From: Viridibacterium sp035456105
GTDB taxonomy: Bacteria; Pseudomonadota; Gammaproteobacteria; Burkholderiales; Rhodocyclaceae
Direction of reading: 5' to 3'
DNA length: 64,000 nucleotides
Assembly: GCA_035456105.1 (NCBI GenBank)
Contig: DATIDV010000017.1
Coordinates: forward strand, 124,001-188,000
Shown here: in pieces, positions 35,232-43,166 of the stretch
Layout: each line of letters begins with the position of its first letter
Numbering within the stretch: position 1 is the first letter of the stretch
Notes under the pieces: model-generated
Databases searched by the model: none
Seen by the model: only the letters and a program-made list of their open reading frames with translations
Told to the model about the DNA's origin: nothing
Program-made: the position numbers and the translations under genes

Positions 35232-37283
35232 ATGAAGATCCGTTTCCCCGCCGCGCTGTCTGCAGCGCTTGTCTGCGGCGGTTTGCTGAGTGCACCGCTG
35301 CACGCGGCACAGGTGCTACCCAGCTTCGAACAGGTCAAGGCGGCCTACATCCCTTCCGACGCACTCCTGCTCGACCGTCATGGCGAGCCACTGGCTGACC
35401 TGCGCCTCAACCCGGACGTACACCGCCTTCCCTGGACCGATCTGCACACCCTGTCGCCCGCCATGCGCGAAGCCCTGCTGGCCGCGGAGGACAAGCGCTT
35501 CTTCGAGCACGCCGGTATCGACTGGAAGGCTTTCCTTGGTGCAGCCTGGCAAAACCTGTGGGGACACACGCGGCGCGGCGCCTCGACCATCACGATGCAG
35601 CTCGCAGGCCTGTTGGAGCCCGAGCTACAACTGCCCGGTAAGGGCACGTCGCGTCGCAACCTGACCCAGAAGTGGGACCAGAGCCTCGCTGCTCTGGAGC
35701 TTGAGAAGCGCTGGAGCAAGGAACAGATCCTCGAGGCTTATCTCAACCTCGCGCCGTTTCGCGGCGACCTCGAAGGCATCGGCGCGGCCAGCCAGATCCT
35801 GCTGGGTGTTTCGCCACAGAGCATGACGCGCCGCGAAGCAGTGATCCTCGCCGCCCTGCTGCGCGGACCGAACGCCAAGCCAGCCATCGTGGCGCGGCGT
35901 GCCTGCATCCTTGCCGAATTGCTCAAGGAGCGCCAGCAATGCGCGCAGATCAGCCAACTGGCCAACGCACGGCTCGACATGCCACGCAACCTGCCGCGCT
36001 TCGGGCTGGCCCCGCAGCTTGCCCGCGGTCTGCTCCATCAGCCTGGTCAGCGTGTGACCACCACTCTGGACGCAAACACCCAACGCAGCGTCCTCGCCGT
36101 GCTGTCCCGCGTCGTCAGTTACGCGCGCCCACAGAATGCCGCCGTCATCGTCATGGACAATGCCAGCGGTGAGGTGCTGGCGTGGGTCGGCGCCCTGCAG
36201 GCGCGCGAACCGGATGGCTTGTTGCTGCGCCAACCGATCACCCGATGGTGGCTACCTTACGCGGCCGAGCTCGGCGTCGAGCAGCGCACGCATACGGCGG
36301 CCAGCCTGCTGATCGATGCACACAATGTGCTGGATGCAAACGATGCACGCGCGGGGCATAGCGCTGCCGTCTACTCACTGCGCGCCGCCCTGCAGGCACG
36401 CAACACCGGCGCCTTGCGTGAGCAATTGCGCGAGCTATTGAGGGATGTCGGCAGCGAGCCCTTCAATGAACGTCTGCGCCAGTTAGGGCTCGATGCCCCC
36501 GCCAACTTTGATGTGCCTGTCAGTGACACCACGCTGGCCCAACTGGCCGGCGCCTGGCACGGCCTCGCCAGTGGCGCGGGCTATGTGCCGGTCTCTGCAC
36601 TGCCAATGGATGGCAGCGCCGCACGCAAGCTACTCACCCCCGCGGCCGCCTTTATCACACTGGACATGCTCACCGACACCACCGGTGGCGGCTGGCGCAG
36701 CTACTGGACGAGCAGCTCACTCGATGGTCACGCACAGATCGTCGTCGGCAATACCGATCGCTTCAGCGTGCTGCTCTCGCTGACCCGACCTCTTGAGCAT
36801 GCCGACGACGTGGCACGTCTTACCCTGCAATTGTGGAAGGACGTCAGCAGCGCGTTGCAAAAAGAGCCTTCACGCAGCCCGCCCGTACCTGACGGCGTGA
36901 CCAACAGCATCGTCGTCTTCGAGCCCCCCGGCGAAGCGGTACGCCGCGAATGGTTCATCCGGGGCACCGAACTGGACCGCGTCATGACCGAAGCCCTGCC
37001 TCGCGGCGGGCGCATCAGGATGCCGGGCCACGGACAGGCGTACGTGATCCAGCTACCCGCCCAGCCATGGACGCTGGAAGCCATGCTGGCCAAAGCCGCG
37101 CACTGGCAGCTTGACGACAACGTCATAGGCTATGGCGCGCAAGTAAGCTGGGTTCCCACGCCCGGGCGCCATCACATCATCCTGCTCGGACCGCGCGACG
37201 AAGTCATGGATGAAGTGGATTTTGAAGTGCTGGTAGCAAACGGCACCAACACCCCCCAACCGCTTTCTGCAGACGGGCAGTAG
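35232..37283 (+). CDS. pbpC: PBP1C-like protein with active glycosyltransferase and degenerate transpeptidase domain
   Basis: This protein has 683 residues from the ATG at 35232, with a signal peptide or membrane anchor. The GT51 glycosyltransferase domain (about 65-240) is intact: LLAAEDKRFFEHAGIDWKAF has the catalytic Glu, with RGASTITMQLAGLL and YLNLAPFRGDLEGIGAASQ following. The PBP1C transpeptidase region begins at VIVMDNASGEVLAWVGALQ. Where family members carry SPGSTLKP the sequence reads PITRWWLPYAAEL, with no SxxK. ALQARNTGALREQL replaces the SxN block, and the KTG position reads TSSSLDGHAQ. A PBP1C-type C-terminal beta domain follows (RGGRIRMPGHGQAYVI). It probably polymerises glycan without cross-linking it. 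The gene symbol reflects family, not proven role. Confidence 0.85.
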   Translation: MKIRFPAALSAALVCGGLLSAPLHAAQVLPSFEQVKAAYIPSDALLLDRHGEPLADLRLNPDVHRLPWTDLHTLSPAMREALLAAEDKRFFEHAGIDWKAFLGAAWQNLWGHTRRGASTITMQLAGLLEPELQLPGKGTSRRNLTQKWDQSLAALELEKRWSKEQILEAYLNLAPFRGDLEGIGAASQILLGVSPQSMTRREAVILAALLRGPNAKPAIVARRACILAELLKERQQCAQISQLANARLDMPRNLPRFGLAPQLARGLLHQPGQRVTTTLDANTQRSVLAVLSRVVSYARPQNAAVIVMDNASGEVLAWVGALQAREPDGLLLRQPITRWWLPYAAELGVEQRTHTAASLLIDAHNVLDANDARAGHSAAVYSLRAALQARNTGALREQLRELLRDVGSEPFNERLRQLGLDAPANFDVPVSDTTLAQLAGAWHGLASGAGYVPVSALPMDGSAARKLLTPAAAFITLDMLTDTTGGGWRSYWTSSSLDGHAQIVVGNTDRFSVLLSLTRPLEHADDVARLTLQLWKDVSSALQKEPSRSPPVPDGVTNSIVVFEPPGEAVRREWFIRGTELDRVMTEALPRGGRIRMPGHGQAYVIQLPAQPWTLEAMLAKAAHWQLDDNVIGYGAQVSWVPTPGRHHIILLGPRDEVMDEVDFEVLVANGTNTPQPLSADGQ

Positions 37284-37386
37284 GGCGGGCCGCCTTCGGC
37301 GGTTCCGCCGGGCTGGGGCGTGTCCGTCCATTGCGTAAAGCCGCCTCACGGCGGCTGGCAGAACCTCCGAAGGAGTTCCGCCCTAC
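37280..37386. repeat. REP/MITE-like palindromic element with 9-bp terminal inverted repeats
   Basis: GTAGGGCGG at 37280-37288 is repeated in inverted form as CCGCCCTAC at 37378-37386. Inside are perfect small hairpins (GCCGCC TCAC GGCGGC) and GGCGGAACTCC TTCG GAGGTTCTGCC on the minus strand. It fills the gap between the convergent pbpC and lrp-like genes, and its ends contain both stop codons (TAG at 37281; CTA at 37383). Confidence 0.75.
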
Positions 37387-37877
37387 AACGCAGGCAACAC
37401 CACCTGCGTGCCAAATTTTGCACGATGGGTGGCGAAGAAACTCCTTACATTGCGGACGTTGGCATCCAGCGACAGCATGCGCTGCACGAAGGCGTTGTAG
37501 TCGGCCATGTCGGCCAACTGCACGATGAGCACGAAGTCCGGCCCCGGCGACACGCGGTAACACTGCTGCACCGACACGTCGGCCGCGGCCCGCGTTTCGA
37601 AGGTGACGAGATGCTCGACCGCCTGATGATCCAGGGTGATTTCGAGAATGGCCGTCAGGCCGTGGCCGATGTGCTGCGGCGACAGGATCGCCACCTGACG
37701 CTCGATCAGCCCGGCCTCGGTCAGGCGCTTGACGCGTCGCAGGCAAGTCGCGGACGAGACGTGTACCTTCTCGGCCAAGGCCTGGTTGGACAGCGCAGCG
37801 TCGTGCTGTAACTGCTCGAGGATGCGCAGATCGATCGCATCCAGATCCTGTGAAGTCTTGTCAGAAGTCGTTTTCAT
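37383..37877 (-). CDS. Lrp/AsnC family transcriptional regulator
   Basis: This is a 164-residue regulator. The N-terminal helix-turn-helix reads LDAIDLRILEQLQHDAALSN followed by QALAEKVHVSSATCLRRVKR. The C-terminal RAM ligand-binding domain (about 80-155) holds VSPGPDFVLIVQLADMADYN. Such proteins bind amino acids and form octamers that wrap DNA. The gene is divergent from glmS, and the 145-base gap contains a perfect 15-base inverted repeat. It probably controls itself and may control glmS. Confidence 0.93.
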   Translation of the reverse strand: MKTTSDKTSQDLDAIDLRILEQLQHDAALSNQALAEKVHVSSATCLRRVKRLTEAGLIERQVAILSPQHIGHGLTAILEITLDHQAVEHLVTFETRAAADVSVQQCYRVSPGPDFVLIVQLADMADYNAFVQRMLSLDANVRNVRSFFATHRAKFGTQVVLPAL

Positions 37878-37895
37878 GGATCACAAATCTCACAA

Positions 37896-37975
37896 ATGTG
37901 AAATTAAATTTCATACCAATGGTACGACAAAACAAGATTTCAATCTCGTTTAAACATTGCAATTTAATTTCACAT
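37896..37975. promoter_or_regulatory. 15-bp inverted repeat in the lrp-like/glmS divergent promoter
   Basis: ATGTGAAATTAAATT at 37896-37910 has its exact reverse complement AATTTAATTTCACAT at 37961-37975, with 50 bases between. A smaller palindrome, TCACAAATGTGA, overlaps the left arm. Paired AT-rich sites are typical of Lrp-family operators. Confidence 0.72.
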
Positions 37976-38022
37976 CGCGACGCCTATGATCCGCACATCC
38001 CAATTGAACACTGGAGTCCCTC

Positions 38023-39873
38023 ATGTGTGGCATCGTCGGCGCAGTCAGCACCCGCAACATCGTCCCCATCCTTGTTGAAGGGCTCAAGCGGCTCGAATAC
38101 CGTGGCTACGACTCCTGCGGCGTCGCCGTGCATCAGGATGGCGAATTGCGCCGCGCACGCAGCACCTCGCGCGTCGCCGAACTCGAAGCGCAGGTCGCTA
38201 CTGAAAACGTCAGCGGTGGCACTGGCATCGCCCACACGCGCTGGGCCACACATGGCGCACCCGCTGTGCATAACGCTCATCCGCATTTCTCACGCGGGCG
38301 CATCGCGCTGGTGCACAACGGCATCATCGAGAACCACGACGAACTGCGTGCCGAACTCACGGGCAAAGGCTACGAATTCCTCAGTCAGACCGACACCGAA
38401 GTCATCGCCCACCTCGTCGATCACCTCTACGACGGCGACCTGTTCGAAGCGGTCAAAGCGGCCACGCTTCGCCTCAGGGGCGCTTATGCCATCGCCGTAT
38501 TCTGTCGCGACGAGCCACACCGTGTCGTCGGTGCGCGCCTCGGTTCGCCACTGATTCTTGGTGTCGGCCAGGATACGCAACTGAGCGAACGCTTCCTCGC
38601 CTCCGACGCCATGGCACTGGCCGGCGTCACCAGCCAGATTGTCTATCTCGAAGAAGGTGACGTCGTCGACCTGCAGATGGGCAAGCACTGGATCGTCGCG
38701 CGCAGCGGCGAAGGCCCCCAACTGAGTTTCAAACCCGCGCAACGCGAAGTGCGCACCGTGCACGCCCACACCGGCGCGGCCGACCTCGGTCCGTATCGCC
38801 ACTACATGCAGAAGGAAATCTTCGAACAACCGCGCGCTCTGGCCGACACGCTCGAAGGCGTTGAAGGCTTCGAGCCCGACCTGTTCGGCGATAATGCCCA
38901 TCGCATTCTCAAGGACATCGATTCCGTCCTGATCCTCGCCTGCGGCACCAGCTACTACTCCGGCTCCACAGCCAAATACTGGCTCGAATCCATCGCGAAA
39001 ATATCGACCCAGGTCGAAGTTGCCAGCGAGTACCGCTACCGCGACAGCGTGCCGAATCCACGCACCCTCGTCGTCACCATTTCACAGTCCGGCGAAACTG
39101 CCGACACCATGGCCGCGCTCAAGCACGCGCGCAGCCTCGGCATGGAACACACGCTGACCATCTGCAATGTATCGACCAGCGCCATGGTGCGCGAGAGCAA
39201 GCTCGCCTACATCACACGTGCCGGAGTCGAAGTCGGCGTGGCCTCCACCAAGGCCTTCACCACCCAGCTTGGCGGCCTGTTCCTGCTCACACTGACCCTC
39301 GCCAAATTGCGCGGTCACCTCAGCGCCAAGCAGGAAGCACAATGGCTGCGCGACCTGCGTCACCTGCCTGCAGCATTGCAATCCGTGCTCGCACTGGAGC
39401 CGCAGATCATCGCCTGGTCGGAAGACTTTGCGCAGAAACACAACGCGCTGTTCCTCGGTCGAGGCCTGCACTACCCCATCGCCCTCGAAGGCGCGCTGAA
39501 GCTCAAAGAGATCACCTACATCCACGCCGAAGCCTATGCCGCAGGCGAACTCAAGCACGGCCCGCTGGCCCTCGTCGATGCCGAGATGCCCGTCGTGACC
39601 GTCGCACCGAACGACGCACTCGTCGACAAGCTCAAGAGCAATATGCAGGAAGTCCGCGCACGCGGCGGCGAGCTGTATGTCTTCGCCGACGCCGACAGTC
39701 ACATCAACAGCGAAGCCGGCGTGCACGTCATCCGCCTGCCTGAACACTACGGCGCCCTGTCACCCATATTGCATGTCGTGCCGCTGCAACTGCTGGCGTA
39801 CCACACCGCCTGCGCGCGTGGCACAGATGTTGACAAGCCCCGTAACCTGGCCAAGAGCGTCACTGTCGAGTAA
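38023..39873 (+). CDS. glmS: glutamine--fructose-6-phosphate aminotransferase (isomerizing)
   Basis: This is a 616-residue GlmS. The N-terminal glutaminase begins MCGIVGAV with catalytic Cys2 (class II Ntn hydrolase), followed by HTRWATHG. The two SIS isomerase domains contain ACGTSYYSG, TISQSGETADTMAALK and ASTKAFTTQL. The protein ends PRNLAKSVTVE, which is the conserved stretch that in E. coli is read as the TnsD target of Tn7. It makes glucosamine-6-phosphate for peptidoglycan and LPS. A Tn7-type end lies 23 bases after the stop codon. Confidence 0.98.
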   Translation: MCGIVGAVSTRNIVPILVEGLKRLEYRGYDSCGVAVHQDGELRRARSTSRVAELEAQVATENVSGGTGIAHTRWATHGAPAVHNAHPHFSRGRIALVHNGIIENHDELRAELTGKGYEFLSQTDTEVIAHLVDHLYDGDLFEAVKAATLRLRGAYAIAVFCRDEPHRVVGARLGSPLILGVGQDTQLSERFLASDAMALAGVTSQIVYLEEGDVVDLQMGKHWIVARSGEGPQLSFKPAQREVRTVHAHTGAADLGPYRHYMQKEIFEQPRALADTLEGVEGFEPDLFGDNAHRILKDIDSVLILACGTSYYSGSTAKYWLESIAKISTQVEVASEYRYRDSVPNPRTLVVTISQSGETADTMAALKHARSLGMEHTLTICNVSTSAMVRESKLAYITRAGVEVGVASTKAFTTQLGGLFLLTLTLAKLRGHLSAKQEAQWLRDLRHLPAALQSVLALEPQIIAWSEDFAQKHNALFLGRGLHYPIALEGALKLKEITYIHAEAYAAGELKHGPLALVDAEMPVVTVAPNDALVDKLKSNMQEVRARGGELYVFADADSHINSEAGVHVIRLPEHYGALSPILHVVPLQLLAYHTACARGTDVDKPRNLAKSVTVE

Positions 39874-39896
39874 TGCTATTGGCATTTTTCTCACAT

Positions 39897-39945
39897 TGTG
39901 ATCACGGACAATAAAGTCTGTCGGAGAACGATAAAGTCTGTCGGT
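39897..39945 (+). mobile_element. Tn7-like transposon end with tandem TnsB-like sites
   Basis: TGTG begins at 39897, 23 bases after the glmS stop; Tn7 inserts at about this distance. Then CGGACAATAAAGTCT, which as I recall is identical to the first TnsB-binding site of the Tn7 right end, is followed by GTCGG. A second site, GATAAAGTCTGTCGG, begins 20 bases further on, and a weaker third may follow near 39955. In Tn7 the right end carries overlapping TnsB sites and faces glmS, which fits. No tns gene lies next to it. Confidence 0.78.
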
Positions 39946-40238
39946 GTTTGTCGCCAATAGCCTTGTCGGGATTCGTGCTAAGCGCGACCGTGCGCTTTTC
40001 ACTCGCGTTGCTACTCTTGGCGTTTTTTCGGCCAAAGCTGTCAGCCGATGTTGAGCCCACGAACGCCCGCTCACGGAGCATCTGAAACGTCCGCGGCCGG
40101 AGACCCTGGAGGGCTGCCGCTACAAACACCTGTCACTCCGCGCCAAAGGCCTCGACCGGCAACCTTCTTCAGTGTTAGCTACTGGCAATCATTGTCTAAA
40201 AGGCTGGCGCGAGCGACTGTTACCACGCAAGCACCGCT

Positions 40239-40680
40239 TTACGATTTTCCGGATGTGGCTGCATCCGATACAGCTAGAAGAGCAACACCAGGCTGACTTG
40301 GGGTAATCCACAAACCCCCACTGGCATACAGCTTGGCGAGCGGCTCCAGGGCACTCGCCAACGGAGAATCAGCCCCCCGCAGTAAGGTCTGGATGCGCCT
40401 TGCATTGCACAATTGTGCTGCCGCCGTTTGTGACACGCACAACTACGTCATCAATGGCGTCGCCGGTTTCGCACTGAACTGCGGTGACGCGTATGTCAAC
40501 GGCAAGTCCGCCCCGGAATCCAGTCGGAACGTCCTCGATCAGGTTTGCCGCAAACCAGGTGGCTACCGTAGCCGTATCCCTTACCGCTCTGCCCTTACCA
40601 GCTGTCGTCGATGGGTCTGGCCGATTGGCCGTTATGGTTCAGCACGGCCCCATCTGCTGTCGGGTTGCCATGGCTCTCAT
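40239..40680 (-). pseudogene. decayed nuclease-like (possible defence) gene fragment
   Basis: Read on the minus strand from the ATG at 40680 (GGAAG upstream), the frame hits a TGA at 40641-40639. It then continues in frame as a convincing protein segment: TWFAANLIEDVPTGFRGGLA, then ETGDAIDDVVVRVTNGGSTI and VQCK. The E...DD...QxK spacing is typical of PD-(D/E)xK-type N-terminal domains of large defence proteins. At a run of G near 40380 the frame shifts, and coding resumes as GADSPLASALEPLAKLYASG to a stop at 40239. The rest of the gene is missing. So one stop, one frameshift and a truncation mark it as dead. The family is inferred from motif spacing only. Confidence 0.55.
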
Positions 40681-40724
40681 GCCAAATTCTTCCCACTAAA
40701 TTGACATGCAGATCGACAGCTCGG

Positions 40725-40762
40725 ATGAGTCAGTCCGTTTGTCAGGCACTACACTGACTCAT
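40725..40762. promoter_or_regulatory. 10-bp inverted repeat over the CHASE2 kinase start codon
   Basis: ATGAGTCAGT at 40725-40734 and ACTGACTCAT at 40753-40762 are exact reverse complements 18 bases apart. The right arm includes the first two bases of the ATG at 40761. A related palindrome, ACTGACTCAGT, lies at 44103-44113 before the importer genes. Confidence 0.65.
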
Positions 40763-43166
40763 GCGCTGGCATACGAACCTTTGGATGACACGTTTCAGGC
40801 GAGTACCTGCGTCGGTGCTGCGCGAGTGGCTTCTGCTCACCGTCGTGCTCTGCGTCGCCAGCGGCGCCCTGGCCCTGTCCCAGACGCTCTCGCCCCTCGA
40901 TGCCCTGTGGTACGACTCGATCATCGCGCGCCAGATATTGCCGGTTCCCCACGACCTTGTGCTCATTACCATCGAGCCCGATACGCTCGACCGACACGAC
41001 CTGAGCCGTCGTACCTGGAATGCAGGCGACAGCGCCGAACTGCTCGCACGCTTAACCCCCGGAAAACCAGCGGCCGTCCTGCTGGATGTTGCCATGGCCG
41101 CATCGGACCCACGCGACCCAGCCGGAGAAGAAGCTCTGTCCGTGGCGATTCGAGCCAGTGGCAAAGTCGTCTTGCCGATCTCCCTGCAGATTGAACGTGG
41201 GAGTATCCAGGGCTTCCGCCTCCCGATAGCCAAACTGGCCAATTTCACCAGCGCGCTTGGCCATGACAAAGCCATTTCGAACCCTGGTGGCGTCATGCGT
41301 CGTATCCCGCTTATCGTCACTAACGGCGACATCAGCTGGGAACATGTCGTGCTGTCTATCCTGAGAACCGCAACAGGCGCGGTGCCCTCCCACCTCCCGA
41401 CAGCGACGCCTCTGAAGGAAGTAAAAGGCTGGCACGAAACGCAGTACCTGTATCTGCGTTTCACCGGATCCGAACGCACCTTCATCAGCTACACGGCAAG
41501 ACAGGTTCTCAACGGTGAGGTTCCGCCCACGGCCATTCACGGCAAGCTTGTTTTGATCGGTTCCAAGCTGGCGGATGCGGCGGTCGCCGTGCCTGGCAGC
41601 TGGCGCGCCGAGCGAACGATGTGGGGTGTGGAGGTCCTCGCGAATGCCATCAACACCTTGCGTCACGATGCGTGGATAAGCGTTGTGCCGCCTCTGCTCG
41701 GGGCAGGGATCACGATCGGACTCGCCCTCGTGACCTTGTTGTCCTTTCTTGCTTTGCCGGATCGCAGTGCGTTCGCAATCAGCGTTTCTGCCATTACGCT
41801 GGTGGCCCTGCTGGACTGGGCGCTGCTCAGCATCGGCGGGATCTGGTTTCCCTTTGCGAGTTTCGCGGCGACTGCGGCGCTAGCGTATCCCTTATGGGCC
41901 TGGCGGCGACTGGCCGCGACCTACAGGTTCGTGACGCTGGAGCTTGACCGCATGCGCGCCGAGCCAGGCGTTGTGGGCACCACACCTCCGATCACGCACA
42001 CCGGCATGGATGAAACGGCTAATGCTCCGACGCTTATCGACCAGCAACTGGGGGCGATCCAGGAAGCCTCCGCAAAGCTGCGCGTCGCCCGGAAGTTCGT
42101 CAGTGACATCGTCGAGGGGCTGCCCATCGGTGTCATCGTGATCGATGCCGACGGACGAATTGTCTTGGCCAATCAGCCTGTCGTCGGAATTGTCTGCGCA
42201 AACCAGGAGCAGGCCAGCGCTGACACTTTGACCGGCCAGGAGTTGCACGTCGTCCTTGAGGGCTTTTCGTGCGTCGATGGCCCCGATCTTTCACGCACCG
42301 ACTGGGCGGTCAACCACTCACGCGAAATACGTACCCCTCAAGGAACGCCTTACTGGCTGGCCTGCCAGCAATTGGTGGGCGACAACGACAGTCGCTCGGG
42401 TTCGGTCATCGCCCTGACAGACATTTCTGAATTGCGGGAGACTGAAGCGCAACGCGAAGAGCTGCTACGTTTTCTCTCACATGACATGCGCTCACCACTC
42501 GCCTCCATCCTTGCCCTGATAGAACTACGCAAGGAATCGGCCGAACAGAGCAATGACAATGAGCGCTTTGATGAGGTGAAACGCTATGCACGGCATACAC
42601 TTTCTCTTGCAGAAGAGTTTTTGCAACTGGCGTATGCGACGAGCAGCAAACCAGTCGCGTTTGATCTGATCGATCTGATCAATGCTGTCGAGCTAGGCGT
42701 AGACCTGGTCAGGCCTCTTGCGCATGAACGCCACGTAAAGATAGACCTGCAGTTGCCGGAAACCGCTGTCATACGCGGCAACCACAATCTGGTCGGGCGC
42801 ATGGTCGCCAACCTCGTGCACAACGCCGTCAAGTTTACGTCCTCAGATGGCAGCATCTTGATCTCCCTTTCCCGCGAAGAGGATGAATGGCTATGCCGGG
42901 TCTCCGACAACGGAGAGGGGATCGCTCCCGAGGACCTGCCGAATGTATTTCAGCCCTATCGCCGCATGCTCGGTGACAAGCGAAAGGGCACAGGGCTGGG
43001 ACTATCCTTCGTGTTCGTCGTGGTCGCCAAACACGGCGGAAAAATCGACATTTACGGCGAACCCGGCCGAGGCACCGAAGTGACGGTTCGCCTGCCTGCC
43101 CTTGAATGTGATGGCTCCCGCAGCAGAGGTGACACAGCTGACAACACGCCAGGGGTGACGCAATGA
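40761..43166 (+). CDS. CHASE2-domain sensor histidine kinase
   Basis: This is an 801-residue protein. An N-terminal membrane helix (LREWLLLTVVLCVASGALAL) precedes a CHASE2 extracytoplasmic sensor (about 50-290; LVLITIEPDTLDRHDL and GKLVLIGSKLADAA). Three closely spaced membrane helices follow (about 305-390). A PAS-like domain comes next (about 440-560; GLPIGVIVIDADGRIVLANQ). The HisKA phospho-acceptor His is in RFLSHDMRSPLASI (about residue 573). The ATPase domain has NLVHNAVKFTSSDG, SDNGEGIAPEDLP and KGTGLGLSFV. It probably phosphorylates the response regulator whose gene overlaps its stop by 4 bases (ATGA). The ligand is unknown. Confidence 0.93.
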   Translation: MRWHTNLWMTRFRRVPASVLREWLLLTVVLCVASGALALSQTLSPLDALWYDSIIARQILPVPHDLVLITIEPDTLDRHDLSRRTWNAGDSAELLARLTPGKPAAVLLDVAMAASDPRDPAGEEALSVAIRASGKVVLPISLQIERGSIQGFRLPIAKLANFTSALGHDKAISNPGGVMRRIPLIVTNGDISWEHVVLSILRTATGAVPSHLPTATPLKEVKGWHETQYLYLRFTGSERTFISYTARQVLNGEVPPTAIHGKLVLIGSKLADAAVAVPGSWRAERTMWGVEVLANAINTLRHDAWISVVPPLLGAGITIGLALVTLLSFLALPDRSAFAISVSAITLVALLDWALLSIGGIWFPFASFAATAALAYPLWAWRRLAATYRFVTLELDRMRAEPGVVGTTPPITHTGMDETANAPTLIDQQLGAIQEASAKLRVARKFVSDIVEGLPIGVIVIDADGRIVLANQPVVGIVCANQEQASADTLTGQELHVVLEGFSCVDGPDLSRTDWAVNHSREIRTPQGTPYWLACQQLVGDNDSRSGSVIALTDISELRETEAQREELLRFLSHDMRSPLASILALIELRKESAEQSNDNERFDEVKRYARHTLSLAEEFLQLAYATSSKPVAFDLIDLINAVELGVDLVRPLAHERHVKIDLQLPETAVIRGNHNLVGRMVANLVHNAVKFTSSDGSILISLSREEDEWLCRVSDNGEGIAPEDLPNVFQPYRRMLGDKRKGTGLGLSFVFVVVAKHGGKIDIYGEPGRGTEVTVRLPALECDGSRSRGDTADNTPGVTQ

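Larger units (their letters stand above)
39874..40760. other. gene-poor region: scar of a Tn7-like element
   Basis: This is about 890 bases without an intact gene. It starts with a Tn7-type terminal sequence (39897-39945), then a stretch without recognisable coding capacity, then a broken minus-strand gene (40239-40680). Short open frames occur here on both strands, but none has convincing coding features apart from the broken one. The second end of the element was not found. Confidence 0.6.

Noticed and set aside
40333..40704. A 123-codon plus-strand frame in the region after glmS
   Set aside because: The opposite strand gives a better protein (motif-bearing but broken), and this frame lacks a ribosome binding site.
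40681..40760. A second Tn7-type end near the CHASE2 kinase promoter
   Set aside because: No reverse-oriented AGACTTTATTGTC-like site or CACAT target duplication was found here; the TTGACA at 40701 alone is not evidence.
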